Source: CAYRJD01 sp965212125 (lineage in GTDB: Bacteria > Actinomycetota > Acidimicrobiia > Acidimicrobiales > Poriferisodalaceae). Taken from it: 64,000 nt of DNA. The notes under the pieces were generated by a model. The model had not been told where the DNA came from, did not search any database, and saw only the letters and a list, made by a program, of their open reading frames with translations. The translations under genes were made by a program, and so were the position numbers. The stretch spans positions 62,001 through 126,000 of the forward strand of contig OZ243045.1 in NCBI GenBank assembly GCA_965212125.1, read 5' to 3'. Each line of letters opens with the position of its first letter. Position 1 is the stretch's first letter. Positions 25,400-34,495 of the stretch are shown here, in pieces.

Positions 25400-26776
25400 G
25401 TGAAACGCAAGCTATTGATTGCGGGCATTGGCGCCGTCGCAGGCGTGTTTTTGTTCGTCAGCCCTGCGAACGCGCAAACCGACGGTGAGCTAGCCGCTCA
25501 GGCCGTTCAGCTCGTCTTAGACAACCTGTGGGTGTTCCTGGCGGGTGTTTTGGTGCTGTTTATGCAGGTGGGCTTCGCCATGCTTGAAGCTGGTCTGACA
25601 CGGGCAAAGAACGTCAGCAACATCATGGCTAAGAACCTGGCCGACGCTGCCATCGGAATCTTGGCGTTCTTCTTTGTGGGCTATGCGCTGGCATACGGCG
25701 CGGACGGCAACGACGTGTTCGGGTGGGGCGGCTTCGCCTTGTCGGGGGCGGATCTGTTTGACTTCAACGGCGGATTGTCGACCGCTACGGACTTCTTCTT
25801 CCAGGCCGTGTTCGCTGCAACCGCTGTAACCATTGCCTCCGGCGCCATGGCCGAACGCACCAAGTTCTCCACCTACCTGGTGTTCTCCTTGGTCACCACG
25901 GCGATCATCTACCCGATAGTCGTGCACTGGACCTGGGGCGGCGGGTTCATTTCTAAAATCCAAATCGGCGATGCCGTATTTAGCGACTTCGCCGGATCAA
26001 CCATCGTTCACTCCGTGGGCGGCTGGATAGCGCTTGTGGGCGCTTGGATGCTGGGCCCGCGCCTGGGCAAGTTCGGAGCCGACGGCGAGCCGCGCCGCAT
26101 ACCCGGCCACAACGTGGCGCTGGCCATCTTGGGCGTGTTCATACTGTGGTTTGGCTGGTTCGGCTTCAACGGCGGCTCAGAGTTAGCGGCCGACAGCGTG
26201 GTGATGGTGGTGGCGCTCAACACGGTCTTGGCCGCTTGCGCCGGAACCATCGGCGCCACTGCGATCAACTGGGCGCGAACCGGAACGCCAGACGTCGCCA
26301 TGGCCGGCAACGGCACATTGGCGGGGCTGGTCGGCATCACCGCCGGGGCGGGAACCATGAACCCGCTTGGCGCACTCATCACCGGGCTGGTGGCGGGCTT
26401 GCTGGTGGTGATGGTGGTGAACTTCGTGGAGCGAGTGCTGAAGGTGGACGACCCGGTGGGTGCGTTCGCAGTGCACGGTGCAGCCGGCATCTGGGGGACG
26501 CTGGCCATCGGCTTGTTCGGCAAGTACGACGACGGCTTCCTTGGGCGCACCGACGCCGGGCTGTTCTACGGCGGCGGAATCGAGCAGCTGATCGTTCAGG
26601 CTTTGCTGGTGGTGATAGTCGCCGTTTGGGTGATCATCACCGCTGGGATCTTGTTCGGTGCGCTGCGAGCGACGATGGGGTTGCGCGTTTCACGAGAGTT
26701 TGAGATGGCGGGTCTGGACGTGTCGGAACACGGCGGGCCGGGCGTTGATCACGGAGATGTCGTAACTCAGAGCTGA
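25400..26776 (+). CDS. amt: Ammonium transporter (Amt/MEP/Rh family)
   Basis: A homotrimeric channel that takes up ammonium. A signal peptide is visible (MKRKLLIAGIGAVAGVFLFV, probable cleavage after ANA at 25), then 11 TM helices. Family markers: FMQVGFAMLEAGLTRAKN, DFAGSTIVHSVGGW with the first pore His, FGWFGFNGGSEL, and AVHGAAGIWGT with the second pore His. The C-terminal tail FEMAGLDVSEHGGPG is the conserved PII-contact helix. No glnK/glnB lies next to it; glnD, which would uridylylate PII, is encoded 34 kb further on at 60361. Confidence 0.95.
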   Translation: MKRKLLIAGIGAVAGVFLFVSPANAQTDGELAAQAVQLVLDNLWVFLAGVLVLFMQVGFAMLEAGLTRAKNVSNIMAKNLADAAIGILAFFFVGYALAYGADGNDVFGWGGFALSGADLFDFNGGLSTATDFFFQAVFAATAVTIASGAMAERTKFSTYLVFSLVTTAIIYPIVVHWTWGGGFISKIQIGDAVFSDFAGSTIVHSVGGWIALVGAWMLGPRLGKFGADGEPRRIPGHNVALAILGVFILWFGWFGFNGGSELAADSVVMVVALNTVLAACAGTIGATAINWARTGTPDVAMAGNGTLAGLVGITAGAGTMNPLGALITGLVAGLLVVMVVNFVERVLKVDDPVGAFAVHGAAGIWGTLAIGLFGKYDDGFLGRTDAGLFYGGGIEQLIVQALLVVIVAVWVIITAGILFGALRATMGLRVSREFEMAGLDVSEHGGPGVDHGDVVTQS

Positions 26777-26821
26777 TTCAGGCTTGCTGAGCCTGGTACA
26801 GAACTGCTAGGGCGCTGCCGC

Positions 26822-27850
26822 ATGTGGGCGCGACGGCTGCTGCAGAATTTTGCCCGTGGGTTTGCGATGGGCTCCGCGGACATCGTCCCGGGCGTGTCGG
26901 GCGGAACGGTGGCGCTGCTGCTCGGCATCTACCAACGTCTGGTCGGTCAGATTCGGCTGGCGACGCGTGTGGGCGTGAGCCTGCTGATCGGTCGCTGGCG
27001 CCAAGCACGGGTGCTGGCTGGTCAGCTTGAGGTGATGTTTTTGGTGGGCTTGCTGGTTGGCATTGCCGTGGCTGTGCTGGCGCTGGCGCGACTTTTGAAT
27101 CGGCTAATAGACGACTATCCGGTGCAGGTGTCGGCGGTGTTTTTCGGCTTGGTGGCTGCGTCGGTTGTGGTGGTCGGTCAGCGCTTGTGGCGCCAGGTGT
27201 CGGGGAGCGGTTCGCCGGTGGCTGACACTGGCAAATCACCGGCGCTGCTGATCGTGCTTTTCGTGGTCAGCGGCGCGGCAACTTTTTTCTTGCTCGGGTT
27301 GCATGGCGGCGCTGAAGCAGACGGCGAGGCTGCCGCCGAAGCAATCGGCGCGGCCAGCACCGCGATCACCGAAACTCACGCACTGGTCTTTTTCTTGGCG
27401 GGCGCGGTGGCAATCTGCGCAATGATCTTGCCGGGCATTTCGGGCGCACTGATTTTGCTGATCATCGGCCTGTACGGCGAAGTGATAGACGCAGTGAACG
27501 ATCGCGACCTCATCACCTTGGCGCTGTTCGCAGCCGGTGCCGTGCTCGGCTTGGCCTTGTTTTCGAACGTGCTTGCCCGCCTGCTGAAGCACCAATACGA
27601 AGCCACGCTGGCGGTGTTGGTGGGGCTGATGGTGGGATCTTTGCGTGTGCTTTGGCCGTGGCCAGCTACCAGCAGCGTCGTCGATGGCACGGAGCTGGGC
27701 GGCATAGAAAACGTCGCCTTGGGTGCACCGGTAGCTGGCGAAATCCCGCTGGCCGTGGTGCTGTGTCTGGCGGCTTTTGTCGTGGTTTTGGTGCTGGGGC
27801 GGCTAGCGAGCGACGCACCGATCAGCGCCAGCGAAGCCAGTTCCGCTTAA
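26822..27850 (+). CDS. DUF368 membrane protein, undecaprenyl-phosphate translocase (PopT) family
   Basis: The N-terminal block ARGFAMGSADIVPGVSGGTVALLLGIY is the signature of DUF368; a second inverted copy, CAMILPGISGALILLIIGLY, occurs near residue 205. About eight TM segments are predicted. Members of this family have been shown to recycle undecaprenyl phosphate from the outer to the inner leaflet for cell-wall synthesis. That role would connect with murA and the polyprenyl synthase in this window; for this protein it is inferred from the family. An Ala/Glu-rich loop near residue 170 is not conserved. Start is ATG at 26822; GTG alternatives lie shortly after. Confidence 0.85.
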   Translation: MWARRLLQNFARGFAMGSADIVPGVSGGTVALLLGIYQRLVGQIRLATRVGVSLLIGRWRQARVLAGQLEVMFLVGLLVGIAVAVLALARLLNRLIDDYPVQVSAVFFGLVAASVVVVGQRLWRQVSGSGSPVADTGKSPALLIVLFVVSGAATFFLLGLHGGAEADGEAAAEAIGAASTAITETHALVFFLAGAVAICAMILPGISGALILLIIGLYGEVIDAVNDRDLITLALFAAGAVLGLALFSNVLARLLKHQYEATLAVLVGLMVGSLRVLWPWPATSSVVDGTELGGIENVALGAPVAGEIPLAVVLCLAAFVVVLVLGRLASDAPISASEASSA

Positions 27851-27917
27851 CTCTCGCCCAACCTCGCGTAGCTCTCGCCCAACTCCGCGTAGCCCTCGCC
27901 CAACAGGGGAGTTTTTT
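27849..27917 (+). terminator. Imperfect 21-bp tandem repeats ending in a weak terminator-like hairpin
   Basis: Directly after the DUF368 gene a unit CTCTCGCCCAACCTCGCGTAG is repeated about two and a half times with changes. The last copy can pair CCCT (27893-27896) with AGGG (27905-27908), followed by GAG and six T. The stem is only four pairs, so intrinsic termination is uncertain. Confidence 0.3.
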
Positions 27918-27977
27918 GCAAAATGTCCCACCCCACCGCTATTAATGGAAAGGAGCGGTCAAAAGGAGGCCAATTAA

Positions 27978-28778
27978 ATGAAGAACCTGCCATTAGCTGA
28001 ATTGCGGAATGGACACTGCAAGCACACAGCCAAATATGCACGTGACACCAATCAAGGTGTGGAGTTGAGAACGCGTCAACTTCACTACATGATGCGTATC
28101 GAAACACACCTATTCGCGCTGGCGTTTGCTCAACTGGACGGTGTGACGCTAGATGAACGCACCGCTGCTGAGTGGGACGAGCTAGTAGACGCGGCCTATG
28201 ACGGTCACAGTTGGGACATAGCTCACGAGGTAGCCACGCAGCCCGCATGGTGGGATGAGAGCGAAGTCAGGCTTATGAACGTCATTGAGGAAGCGGCCCG
28301 GACTGTCTACGATGCGATTGCCAAGCGCACGGCGAGCGACGGGCAAGAGCCCATCGTCGTTTGGCCGGGTCCGGACGGCCCTTACCTGTTGCAAGGCCTG
28401 CCCCAAGATGCAGAGCCGCCCGATGAGCTCGCGGAGCGGGTGCTCGGCACACATCCAGACAACGGCAAAGACATCGTCGCTCTCAATGGCAGGTTCGGGC
28501 CGTATGTGTCCGTGGGTCGTTACGGCGATGACAAGCAAAAGCCTCAGACGGCGCCGCTGTTGAGGTCAATGTCGCTGCAGACACTCACGTTTGACGATGC
28601 CTTGCAGTTGCTGAGCTTGCCCCGCACGGTGGGCAGCGACGAAAACGGCGTGCCGATCACGGTACAAAACGGTCGCTACGGGCCATACCTGCGCCGCGAT
28701 AAAGACACCAAGAAGCTGAAGTCGGAGCAGCAGTTGTTCAGCCTGACGTTGGAAGAAGCGCTGGTTCTGTTGGCGTGA
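27978..28778 (+). CDS. Stand-alone topoisomerase I C-terminal-repeat (CRPT) protein
   Basis: Residues about 120-266 are a close copy of the C-terminal repeats of the TopA encoded 200 bases downstream. VLGTHPDNGKDIVALNGRFG, SLPRTVG and VPITVQNGRYGPYL occur almost unchanged in both, as does the end LFSLTLEEAL. There is no toprim or cleavage domain, so it cannot be a topoisomerase by itself. The first 120 residues (polar, helical, with WDELVDAAYDGHSWDIAHE) match nothing I recognise. A strong Shine-Dalgarno AAAAGGAGGCC precedes the ATG, so it is probably well translated. It may modulate TopA or bind DNA; this is inference. Confidence 0.75.
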   Translation: MKNLPLAELRNGHCKHTAKYARDTNQGVELRTRQLHYMMRIETHLFALAFAQLDGVTLDERTAAEWDELVDAAYDGHSWDIAHEVATQPAWWDESEVRLMNVIEEAARTVYDAIAKRTASDGQEPIVVWPGPDGPYLLQGLPQDAEPPDELAERVLGTHPDNGKDIVALNGRFGPYVSVGRYGDDKQKPQTAPLLRSMSLQTLTFDDALQLLSLPRTVGSDENGVPITVQNGRYGPYLRRDKDTKKLKSEQQLFSLTLEEALVLLA

Positions 28779-28986
28779 TGATGGTGGCTTTTGTCACGGT
28801 TTTGCCGCTTGGTCGGTTTTCGGGCGGCGTGCCAGGTGGGGCATCGGGTGGCATTCAAGACGGCATTTGAGAAGCCGCCTCACCGGGCCCTACAAAAAAC
28901 GCGCAACCCAGTTCGGCATAACTACCGCTACTGTGCGAAGCAGCGAGTGCTGCTCCAACTTTGATGAAAGGTCAAAGGACAACAAC

Positions 28987-31900
28987 ATGGCGAAATCACT
29001 TGTGATAGTTGAATCACCGGCTAAGGCCCGCAAGATCGCGGAGTATCTGGGCGATGACTATGTGGTGGAAGCGTCCGTCGGTCATGTGCGTGACCTGCCC
29101 GCCAAAGCGGAGCAAGTCCCCAAGGAGTTCAAGGAAGAGAAGTGGGCGAACCTGGGCGTTGACGTTGACAACAGCTTCAAGCCGCTTTACATCGTGCCGC
29201 CGCGCGCCAAGCCGCAGGTGTCACATCTGAAGTCGATTCTGAACAAAGGCGACATTGAGGCTCTCTATCTGGCGACTGATGAAGACCGTGAGGGCGAGGC
29301 CATTGCGTGGCATCTGATCGAAGAGCTCAGCCCGAAGGTGCCCGTGCACCGCATGGTGTTTCACGAGATCACCGAGCAGGCCATAACGCAGGCGATTGAG
29401 GAGCCGCGTGAGCTTGACCGTTGCTTGGTTGATGCGCAAGAGGCGCGCCGCATTTTTGACCGGCTGTACGGCTATGAGATGTCGCCGGTTTTGTGGAAAA
29501 AAGTTCAGCCGAGGCTTTCGGCAGGGCGGGTTCAGTCGGTGGCGAATCGTTTGATCGTGGAGCGTGAGCGTGAGCGCATGGCGTTCAACGCTGCGCCCTA
29601 TGCGAGCCTGACGGTGGCGCTGGCGCAGGTCGGTGCCGCAGCGGGTGCTGGTGTCGCGAGCAACACAGCGGAGTTTGAGACCCGACTAACGGCCGTGGCG
29701 GGAAAGCGAGTTGCGCAGGGACGAGATTTTGACGACACCGGTCACCTAAGCGCCAGTGATGCAACGGTGCTTGATGCGGCGTATGCCGCGACGTTGGCGG
29801 ATGCGGTGGTCGGGCGTGATTTCACGGTCAGCTCACGTGAGTCAAAGCCCTATCGCAGGCGACCGGCCGCACCGTTTACTACTTCAACTCTGCAACAAGC
29901 CGCCGGTGGGTTCGGGTTTTCGTCGGCCCGCACCATGTCCGCCGCGCAAAGCCTTTACGAGAACGGGCACATTACTTATGCGCGTACCGACAGCATCACG
30001 TTGTCGGGCGAGGCGCAAAGTGCCGCCCGCAGCGTTGCGTCGCAGCGTTTCGGCGCTGGCAGCGTGCCCGACAAGCCGCGGGCGTACACCAGCAAAGTCA
30101 AGAATGCGCAGGAAGCGCACGAGGCGATCAGGCCGGCTGGCGGCGCTTGGAAAGACCCTGGATCAATTCCCAACCTGGGTGCCGATGCGGCACGCATTTA
30201 TGAGTTGATTTGGCGTCGCACGGTGGCGTCGCAGATGAAAGACGTGGTGGGTGAAACCGTCACGATCAAGCTGAACGGCGTTGTCAATGTGGACGGCAGT
30301 GAGACGGAGTTAGACCTGCAGACATCTGGCACGGTCATCACCGCACTTGGCTGGCGCCAAGCGTCAGGCAAGTCGGGTGCAGGTGGCTCGGGCGCGGCGG
30401 CTAAGACCGGAGCCAAGACCGCCAAGAGTGCCGCTGGCGCAGCAGCCAGCAATGGCGCAACCGGCGGCGCAGCAGTTGACGGAGCAGCCGACGATGACGC
30501 CGATGCGCCCGAACAGCAGTTGCCAGATTTGACCGAAGGCGACACGGCGCAAGCGAAGTCGGCCGAGCCAAAAACGCACGAGACAATCCCACCGGCGCGC
30601 TTCACCGAGGCGTCTTTGGTGCGGCGCTTAGAAGAGATTGGAGTTGGGCGGCCGAGCACCTACGCCAGCATCATGGAGACGATCCAAAATCGTGGCTACG
30701 TCTGGAAAAAGGGGTCGGCGCTGGTGCCGTCTTGGACCGCATTCGTAACTGTCGCGCTGATGGAGCAGCACTATGGAGCCTTGGTTGATTACGAGCTAAC
30801 CGCTCGAATGGAAGACGACCTTGACCGCATAGCGGCAGGGCAAAAGGAGTACGTCCCATGGTTGTCAGACTTTTACTTTGGGCCTGGCGGGCAATCAGGG
30901 CTTGGGGGCGCGGCCGAAAGCTCTGAGGCGAGCGCGGTGGCGGGTGCGGCCACCAAACCCGGGCAGGCTGCCGAGCTACCAAGCAAGGGTCTGCGCAACA
31001 TGGTGTCGGCCGAGTTTCTAGAGGGCATCGACCCGGCCGCGCTAAACAGCATCCCGATCACCAAGCGCGCAGGTCTGGTTGGCGACGAGCGCGCCGCAGA
31101 TGACGCGGCGGATGGCGAGCAAGAACCCATCGTTGTTCGGATAGGGAGATACGGCCCCTATCTGCGCCAAGGCGAAGAGATCCGCACGCTGCCCGACGAG
31201 CTTGCGCCCGACGAGCTCACGCTGGACTATGCGAAAAAACTGCTGGACGAGCCGACCGAACGAGTGCTTGGCACGCATCCCGATAGTGGCAAAGACATCG
31301 TCGCTCTCAACGGCAGGTTCGGGCCGTATGTGTCTGAGGGTCGCCGCAGCGATGAGGAGCCGAAACCCAAGACGGCATCGCTGCTGCAGTCAATGTCGCT
31401 AAAGACGCTGACACTTGATGACGCCGTGAAGTTGCTCAGCTTGCCCCGCACCGTGGGCACCGACGAAAACGACGTGCCGATCACGGTTCAGAACGGCCGC
31501 TACGGGCCATATCTAATACGCAACAAGGACAATCGCAGCTTGGAAACCGAGGAGCAACTGTTCAGCCTTACGTTGGCTGAAGCGCTGGCTCTGTTGGCGC
31601 AGCCCAAGCAGCGTCGCAATCAGCGCAGCCAAGAGCCGTTGCGGCAGCTTGGTGCCGATCCAAATACCGATTTGCCGGTGGTGCTAAAGGACGGTCGGTT
31701 TGGGTTGTATGTAACCGACGGCGAGGTGAATGCGTCGTTGCGCAAGGGCGACGCGGCGGAGTCACTCACCATTGAGCGGGCTAGCGAGTTGCTAGTTCTG
31801 CGGCGGCAGTACATGGAGGAAAACCCGTCAAAGAAACGCAAGAAGCCTGCGGCGAAAAAGGCGCCCGCCAAAAAGAAGGCGACGGCGGCGAAACCGGCGA

Positions 31901-32016
31901 CTGCGAAGAAGCCCGCTGCAGCTGCCAAGAAAACGGCAGCCAAAAAACCTGCGGCTAAAAAAGTGACTCCAGCGAAGAAGCCTGCTGCGGCTGCGAAGAA
32001 GCCAGCCGCCAAATAG
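28987..32016 (+). CDS. topA: DNA topoisomerase I (type IA)
   Basis: TopA relaxes negative supercoils. The ATG at 28987 gives MAKSLVIVESPAKARKIAEYL, the toprim start; the frame is open upstream to 28867 but that part is not conserved. DEDREGEAIAWHL is the acidic metal triad, and the cleavage Tyr is Y331 in GHITYARTDS. An Ala/Gly-rich insertion (residues about 455-500) separates core blocks. GVGRPSTYASIMETIQ follows. There are no zinc fingers; instead, CRPT units (about 700-940) with RFGPYVSEG and RYGPYL, and a 60-residue Lys/Ala/Pro tail, as in mycobacterial TopA. Length 1009. The 208-base gap upstream should contain its promoter. Confidence 0.96.
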   Translation: MAKSLVIVESPAKARKIAEYLGDDYVVEASVGHVRDLPAKAEQVPKEFKEEKWANLGVDVDNSFKPLYIVPPRAKPQVSHLKSILNKGDIEALYLATDEDREGEAIAWHLIEELSPKVPVHRMVFHEITEQAITQAIEEPRELDRCLVDAQEARRIFDRLYGYEMSPVLWKKVQPRLSAGRVQSVANRLIVERERERMAFNAAPYASLTVALAQVGAAAGAGVASNTAEFETRLTAVAGKRVAQGRDFDDTGHLSASDATVLDAAYAATLADAVVGRDFTVSSRESKPYRRRPAAPFTTSTLQQAAGGFGFSSARTMSAAQSLYENGHITYARTDSITLSGEAQSAARSVASQRFGAGSVPDKPRAYTSKVKNAQEAHEAIRPAGGAWKDPGSIPNLGADAARIYELIWRRTVASQMKDVVGETVTIKLNGVVNVDGSETELDLQTSGTVITALGWRQASGKSGAGGSGAAAKTGAKTAKSAAGAAASNGATGGAAVDGAADDDADAPEQQLPDLTEGDTAQAKSAEPKTHETIPPARFTEASLVRRLEEIGVGRPSTYASIMETIQNRGYVWKKGSALVPSWTAFVTVALMEQHYGALVDYELTARMEDDLDRIAAGQKEYVPWLSDFYFGPGGQSGLGGAAESSEASAVAGAATKPGQAAELPSKGLRNMVSAEFLEGIDPAALNSIPITKRAGLVGDERAADDAADGEQEPIVVRIGRYGPYLRQGEEIRTLPDELAPDELTLDYAKKLLDEPTERVLGTHPDSGKDIVALNGRFGPYVSEGRRSDEEPKPKTASLLQSMSLKTLTLDDAVKLLSLPRTVGTDENDVPITVQNGRYGPYLIRNKDNRSLETEEQLFSLTLAEALALLAQPKQRRNQRSQEPLRQLGADPNTDLPVVLKDGRFGLYVTDGEVNASLRKGDAAESLTIERASELLVLRRQYMEENPSKKRKKPAAKKAPAKKKATAAKPATAKKPAAAAKKTAAKKPAAKKVTPAKKPAAAAKKPAAK

Positions 32017-32129
32017 TCAATCAGATAGTCAAATAGCCTGCGGAGTTCAAGCAGCCGTTCGGGCAGCCCAAGAACCCGCCCGCCGCAAGAACGCTAAAAC
32101 AGGTAGGCAACCGATCTAGCCTGCGCTTA

Positions 32130-33674
32130 ATGGGTGAGGATCAGCCGACGAGTCAGATGCCGCCACCCGATCAAACCTCCCTGTTCAAAGCACCTGGCTT
32201 CATCGCCTTGTGGAGCACGCAACTGATCAGCTCCTTTGGCGACTGGATCGGATTTCTGGCCGTCATTGAGGTTGCCAGCCGTATCGGCGGCGAAAACCGT
32301 GGCACCGCCATTGCCCTGGTGGTGACGGCGCGCGTGCTGCCGGGATTTTTCTTGGCGTCGGCGGGTGGCATCATCGTTGACCGGTTCAACCGCAAGAAGC
32401 TGTTGGTGTGGTGCGACATCGCCCGGGCACTGACACTGCTGACCATCCCGTTCATCAATGCGCTGTGGAGCCTGGTGTTGGCTTCGCTGGCGTTAGAGCT
32501 GGCGACGTCGCTTTGGAGCCCGGCCAAAGAGGCGATAGTTCCAAACATCGTTCCGACACGGCATCTTTCGACGGCTAACTCTCTGGGCTTGGTGGCCGCC
32601 TACGGCACTTTCCCGTTGGGGGCGGGAGCGTTTGCGCTTTTGGCAACACTGGGCCAGTCCTTTGGCTGGGGCGAAGTAGGTCAGGTCAACATAGCGCTGG
32701 TGATTGACGCCGGCACTTTTGTGGTGGCGGCTGCGCTGATAGCCCTGCTGCCGCTAGAGCATCACATTCCGAGTCATCTGCGCAACAAATCCGACCGCAA
32801 GCAGAGCGGCGGCGAACCGGCCACCGGGTCAGACAGCGACGACAGCAAGCCGACCGACGACAAGCCTGCCAGCAAAGAAACCATGAAGAGCAAACTCGGC
32901 TTGTCGCAAGGCTTCCACGAGTTGCGAGAGGGCTGGAACTTCATCTTCCTAAGTCCGCAGGTGCGAGCGGTGCTGGTCGGGCTAGGCACCGGCATGATCG
33001 GCGGCGGGATGGTGATACCGCTGGGAGCGGTCTTCAGCGAGGAGGTACTGAAGACCGGCGCCAACGGATTCAGCACCTTGCTGGTGGCAATGGGATTAGG
33101 AGCTGGCGCTGGCGTCGGGTTGGTGAGCATCACTCAACAACGCGTCAACCGCAGCCAGATCTTTGTGTTTTCGGTTTTCGTGGCAGGCGGATCCCTGACA
33201 ACCGCTGCGACGCTGTCAAACACGATCCTGGTTGTGGCTGCCGTGGGGGTGCTCGGTATTGCCGCGGGTGGTGTTTATGTTTCGGGCTTCACGCTGCTGC
33301 ACGAGCACGTGGATGAACAGCTGCGTGGCCGAGTGTTTAGCGCGCTCTACACGCTGGTGCGGTTCTGCTTGCTGGTGGCGATAGCGGCGGGCGGGCTGCT
33401 GGCCGATGGTTTTGACTGGCTGTTTGATTTGATCTTCAAGGCCGAAGGCGAGACCGAAGCCAGCATCAACATCGCCGGATATGTGCTGGCTCTGCCGGGC
33501 GTGCGGGGTGCTTTGTGGTTGGGTGGGTTGCTGGTGCTGCTGGCTGGCGTGCTGGCGCTTTTCTCACTCCACCCGCGCCAGAAAAAGGCAGCGAAGGCCA
33601 AGTCTGGGAAGGACGACGTAGCCAAGGAAACCACGGCGGAGCCCGAGCCCGAGACAGGCGGCGATGCCGCGTGA
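32130..33674 (+). CDS. MFS transporter (MFS_3/EntS-like exporter)
   Basis: The 514-residue protein has 12 predicted TM helices in two groups of six, divided by a hydrophilic loop (about 220-265) rich in Ser/Asp/Lys. Motif A-like GGIIVDRFNRKKLL lies after TM2, and LWSTQLISSFGDWIGFLA is the family start. LRGRVFSALYTLVRF resembles the second-half motif of the same group. Such proteins export siderophores, macrolides or similar compounds; the substrate cannot be told. It ends in a Lys/Glu-rich tail and overlaps tmk through GTGA, unusual company for a drug exporter. Confidence 0.8.
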   Translation: MGEDQPTSQMPPPDQTSLFKAPGFIALWSTQLISSFGDWIGFLAVIEVASRIGGENRGTAIALVVTARVLPGFFLASAGGIIVDRFNRKKLLVWCDIARALTLLTIPFINALWSLVLASLALELATSLWSPAKEAIVPNIVPTRHLSTANSLGLVAAYGTFPLGAGAFALLATLGQSFGWGEVGQVNIALVIDAGTFVVAAALIALLPLEHHIPSHLRNKSDRKQSGGEPATGSDSDDSKPTDDKPASKETMKSKLGLSQGFHELREGWNFIFLSPQVRAVLVGLGTGMIGGGMVIPLGAVFSEEVLKTGANGFSTLLVAMGLGAGAGVGLVSITQQRVNRSQIFVFSVFVAGGSLTTAATLSNTILVVAAVGVLGIAAGGVYVSGFTLLHEHVDEQLRGRVFSALYTLVRFCLLVAIAAGGLLADGFDWLFDLIFKAEGETEASINIAGYVLALPGVRGALWLGGLLVLLAGVLALFSLHPRQKKAAKAKSGKDDVAKETTAEPEPETGGDAA

Positions 33675-34495
33675 GCAGCGTCGGTGCTAGCGGGGCTGAG
33701 CGCGCGGCGTACATCGCTTTTGAGGGCGTTGATGCGGCTGGAAAATCCACGCAGGCGAAGCGGCTAGCCAAAAAGATTGACGCCGTGCTCACGTTTGAGC
33801 CAGGCGGCACCGACCTGGGGAAGCTGATCAGGCCGCTGCTATTGAACGGCGCTGGCACCACCGCTGACACGACCGCTGGCACCACCGCCAGCACGACTCC
33901 CGCCGATGCCGTTCCATCCAGCACCGCCGAGGCGCTGCTGTTCGCAGCCGATCGAGCACAAAACCTGGCAAAGGTTGTCGCCCCGGCTTTGGTGGCGGGT
34001 CGCCACGTCGTTAGCGATCGCTCCTACGGATCAACCTTGGCCTACCAGGGTTACGGCCGGCAGCTTCACATTGACCGAATCTGGGAGTTGGTGCTCTGGA
34101 CATCGCGGCTGGCTAATAGCGACCTGACCAGCGACTTGGCGGAGGCTGCTCAGACACAAAACAGGTTCGCCCGCCCGGCGGCTCTGACCGCTGCTCCCGC
34201 CAGCGAGACCCCCGCTAAAGGAGAGGTGTTTTTGCTGCCTGATGTGGTGGTATTGCTGCATGCGGCGATGGATGAGGTGGCGGAGCGATCGTCAGATGAG
34301 CTTGACCGGTTTGAGTCGGAGTCGGGCGAGTTTCTGCGCCGCGTGGCGCAGGGATACCAGACGCTTGCGGAACAAGACGACAGCAGGTGGGTGAAGGTGG
34401 ACGCTTCGGGCACGCCAGATGAGGTGGAGCAGAAGGTGTGGAAAGCTCTTGCGGCAAACCGAGTATTTGAGATGATTACCGCAACCGAATCCTGA
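33671..34495 (+). CDS. tmk: Thymidylate kinase
   Basis: Phosphorylates dTMP to dTDP. The GTG at 33671 overlaps the MFS stop (GTGA) and gives P-loop FEGVDAAGKST at residues 17-27. FEPGGTDLGKLIRPLLL is the substrate motif, and VVSDRSYGSTLAYQGYGR holds the DRS/TYQG region. A variable LID area follows with a non-conserved Ala/Thr insert, then LLPDVVVLL and FRRVAQGYQTLAE-like end motifs. Length 274 exceeds the usual 205-215 because of two low-complexity inserts, one with repeated Thr-Thr-Ala units near residue 60. It touches holB as TGATG, so the two genes are co-translated. Confidence 0.9.
   Translation: MSSVGASGAERAAYIAFEGVDAAGKSTQAKRLAKKIDAVLTFEPGGTDLGKLIRPLLLNGAGTTADTTAGTTASTTPADAVPSSTAEALLFAADRAQNLAKVVAPALVAGRHVVSDRSYGSTLAYQGYGRQLHIDRIWELVLWTSRLANSDLTSDLAEAAQTQNRFARPAALTAAPASETPAKGEVFLLPDVVVLLHAAMDEVAERSSDELDRFESESGEFLRRVAQGYQTLAEQDDSRWVKVDASGTPDEVEQKVWKALAANRVFEMITATES

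Noticed and set aside
28867..28986. 40-codon upstream extension of topA
   Set aside because: The toprim domain starts at the ATG at 28987, which has AAAGGAC upstream; the extension is not conserved.
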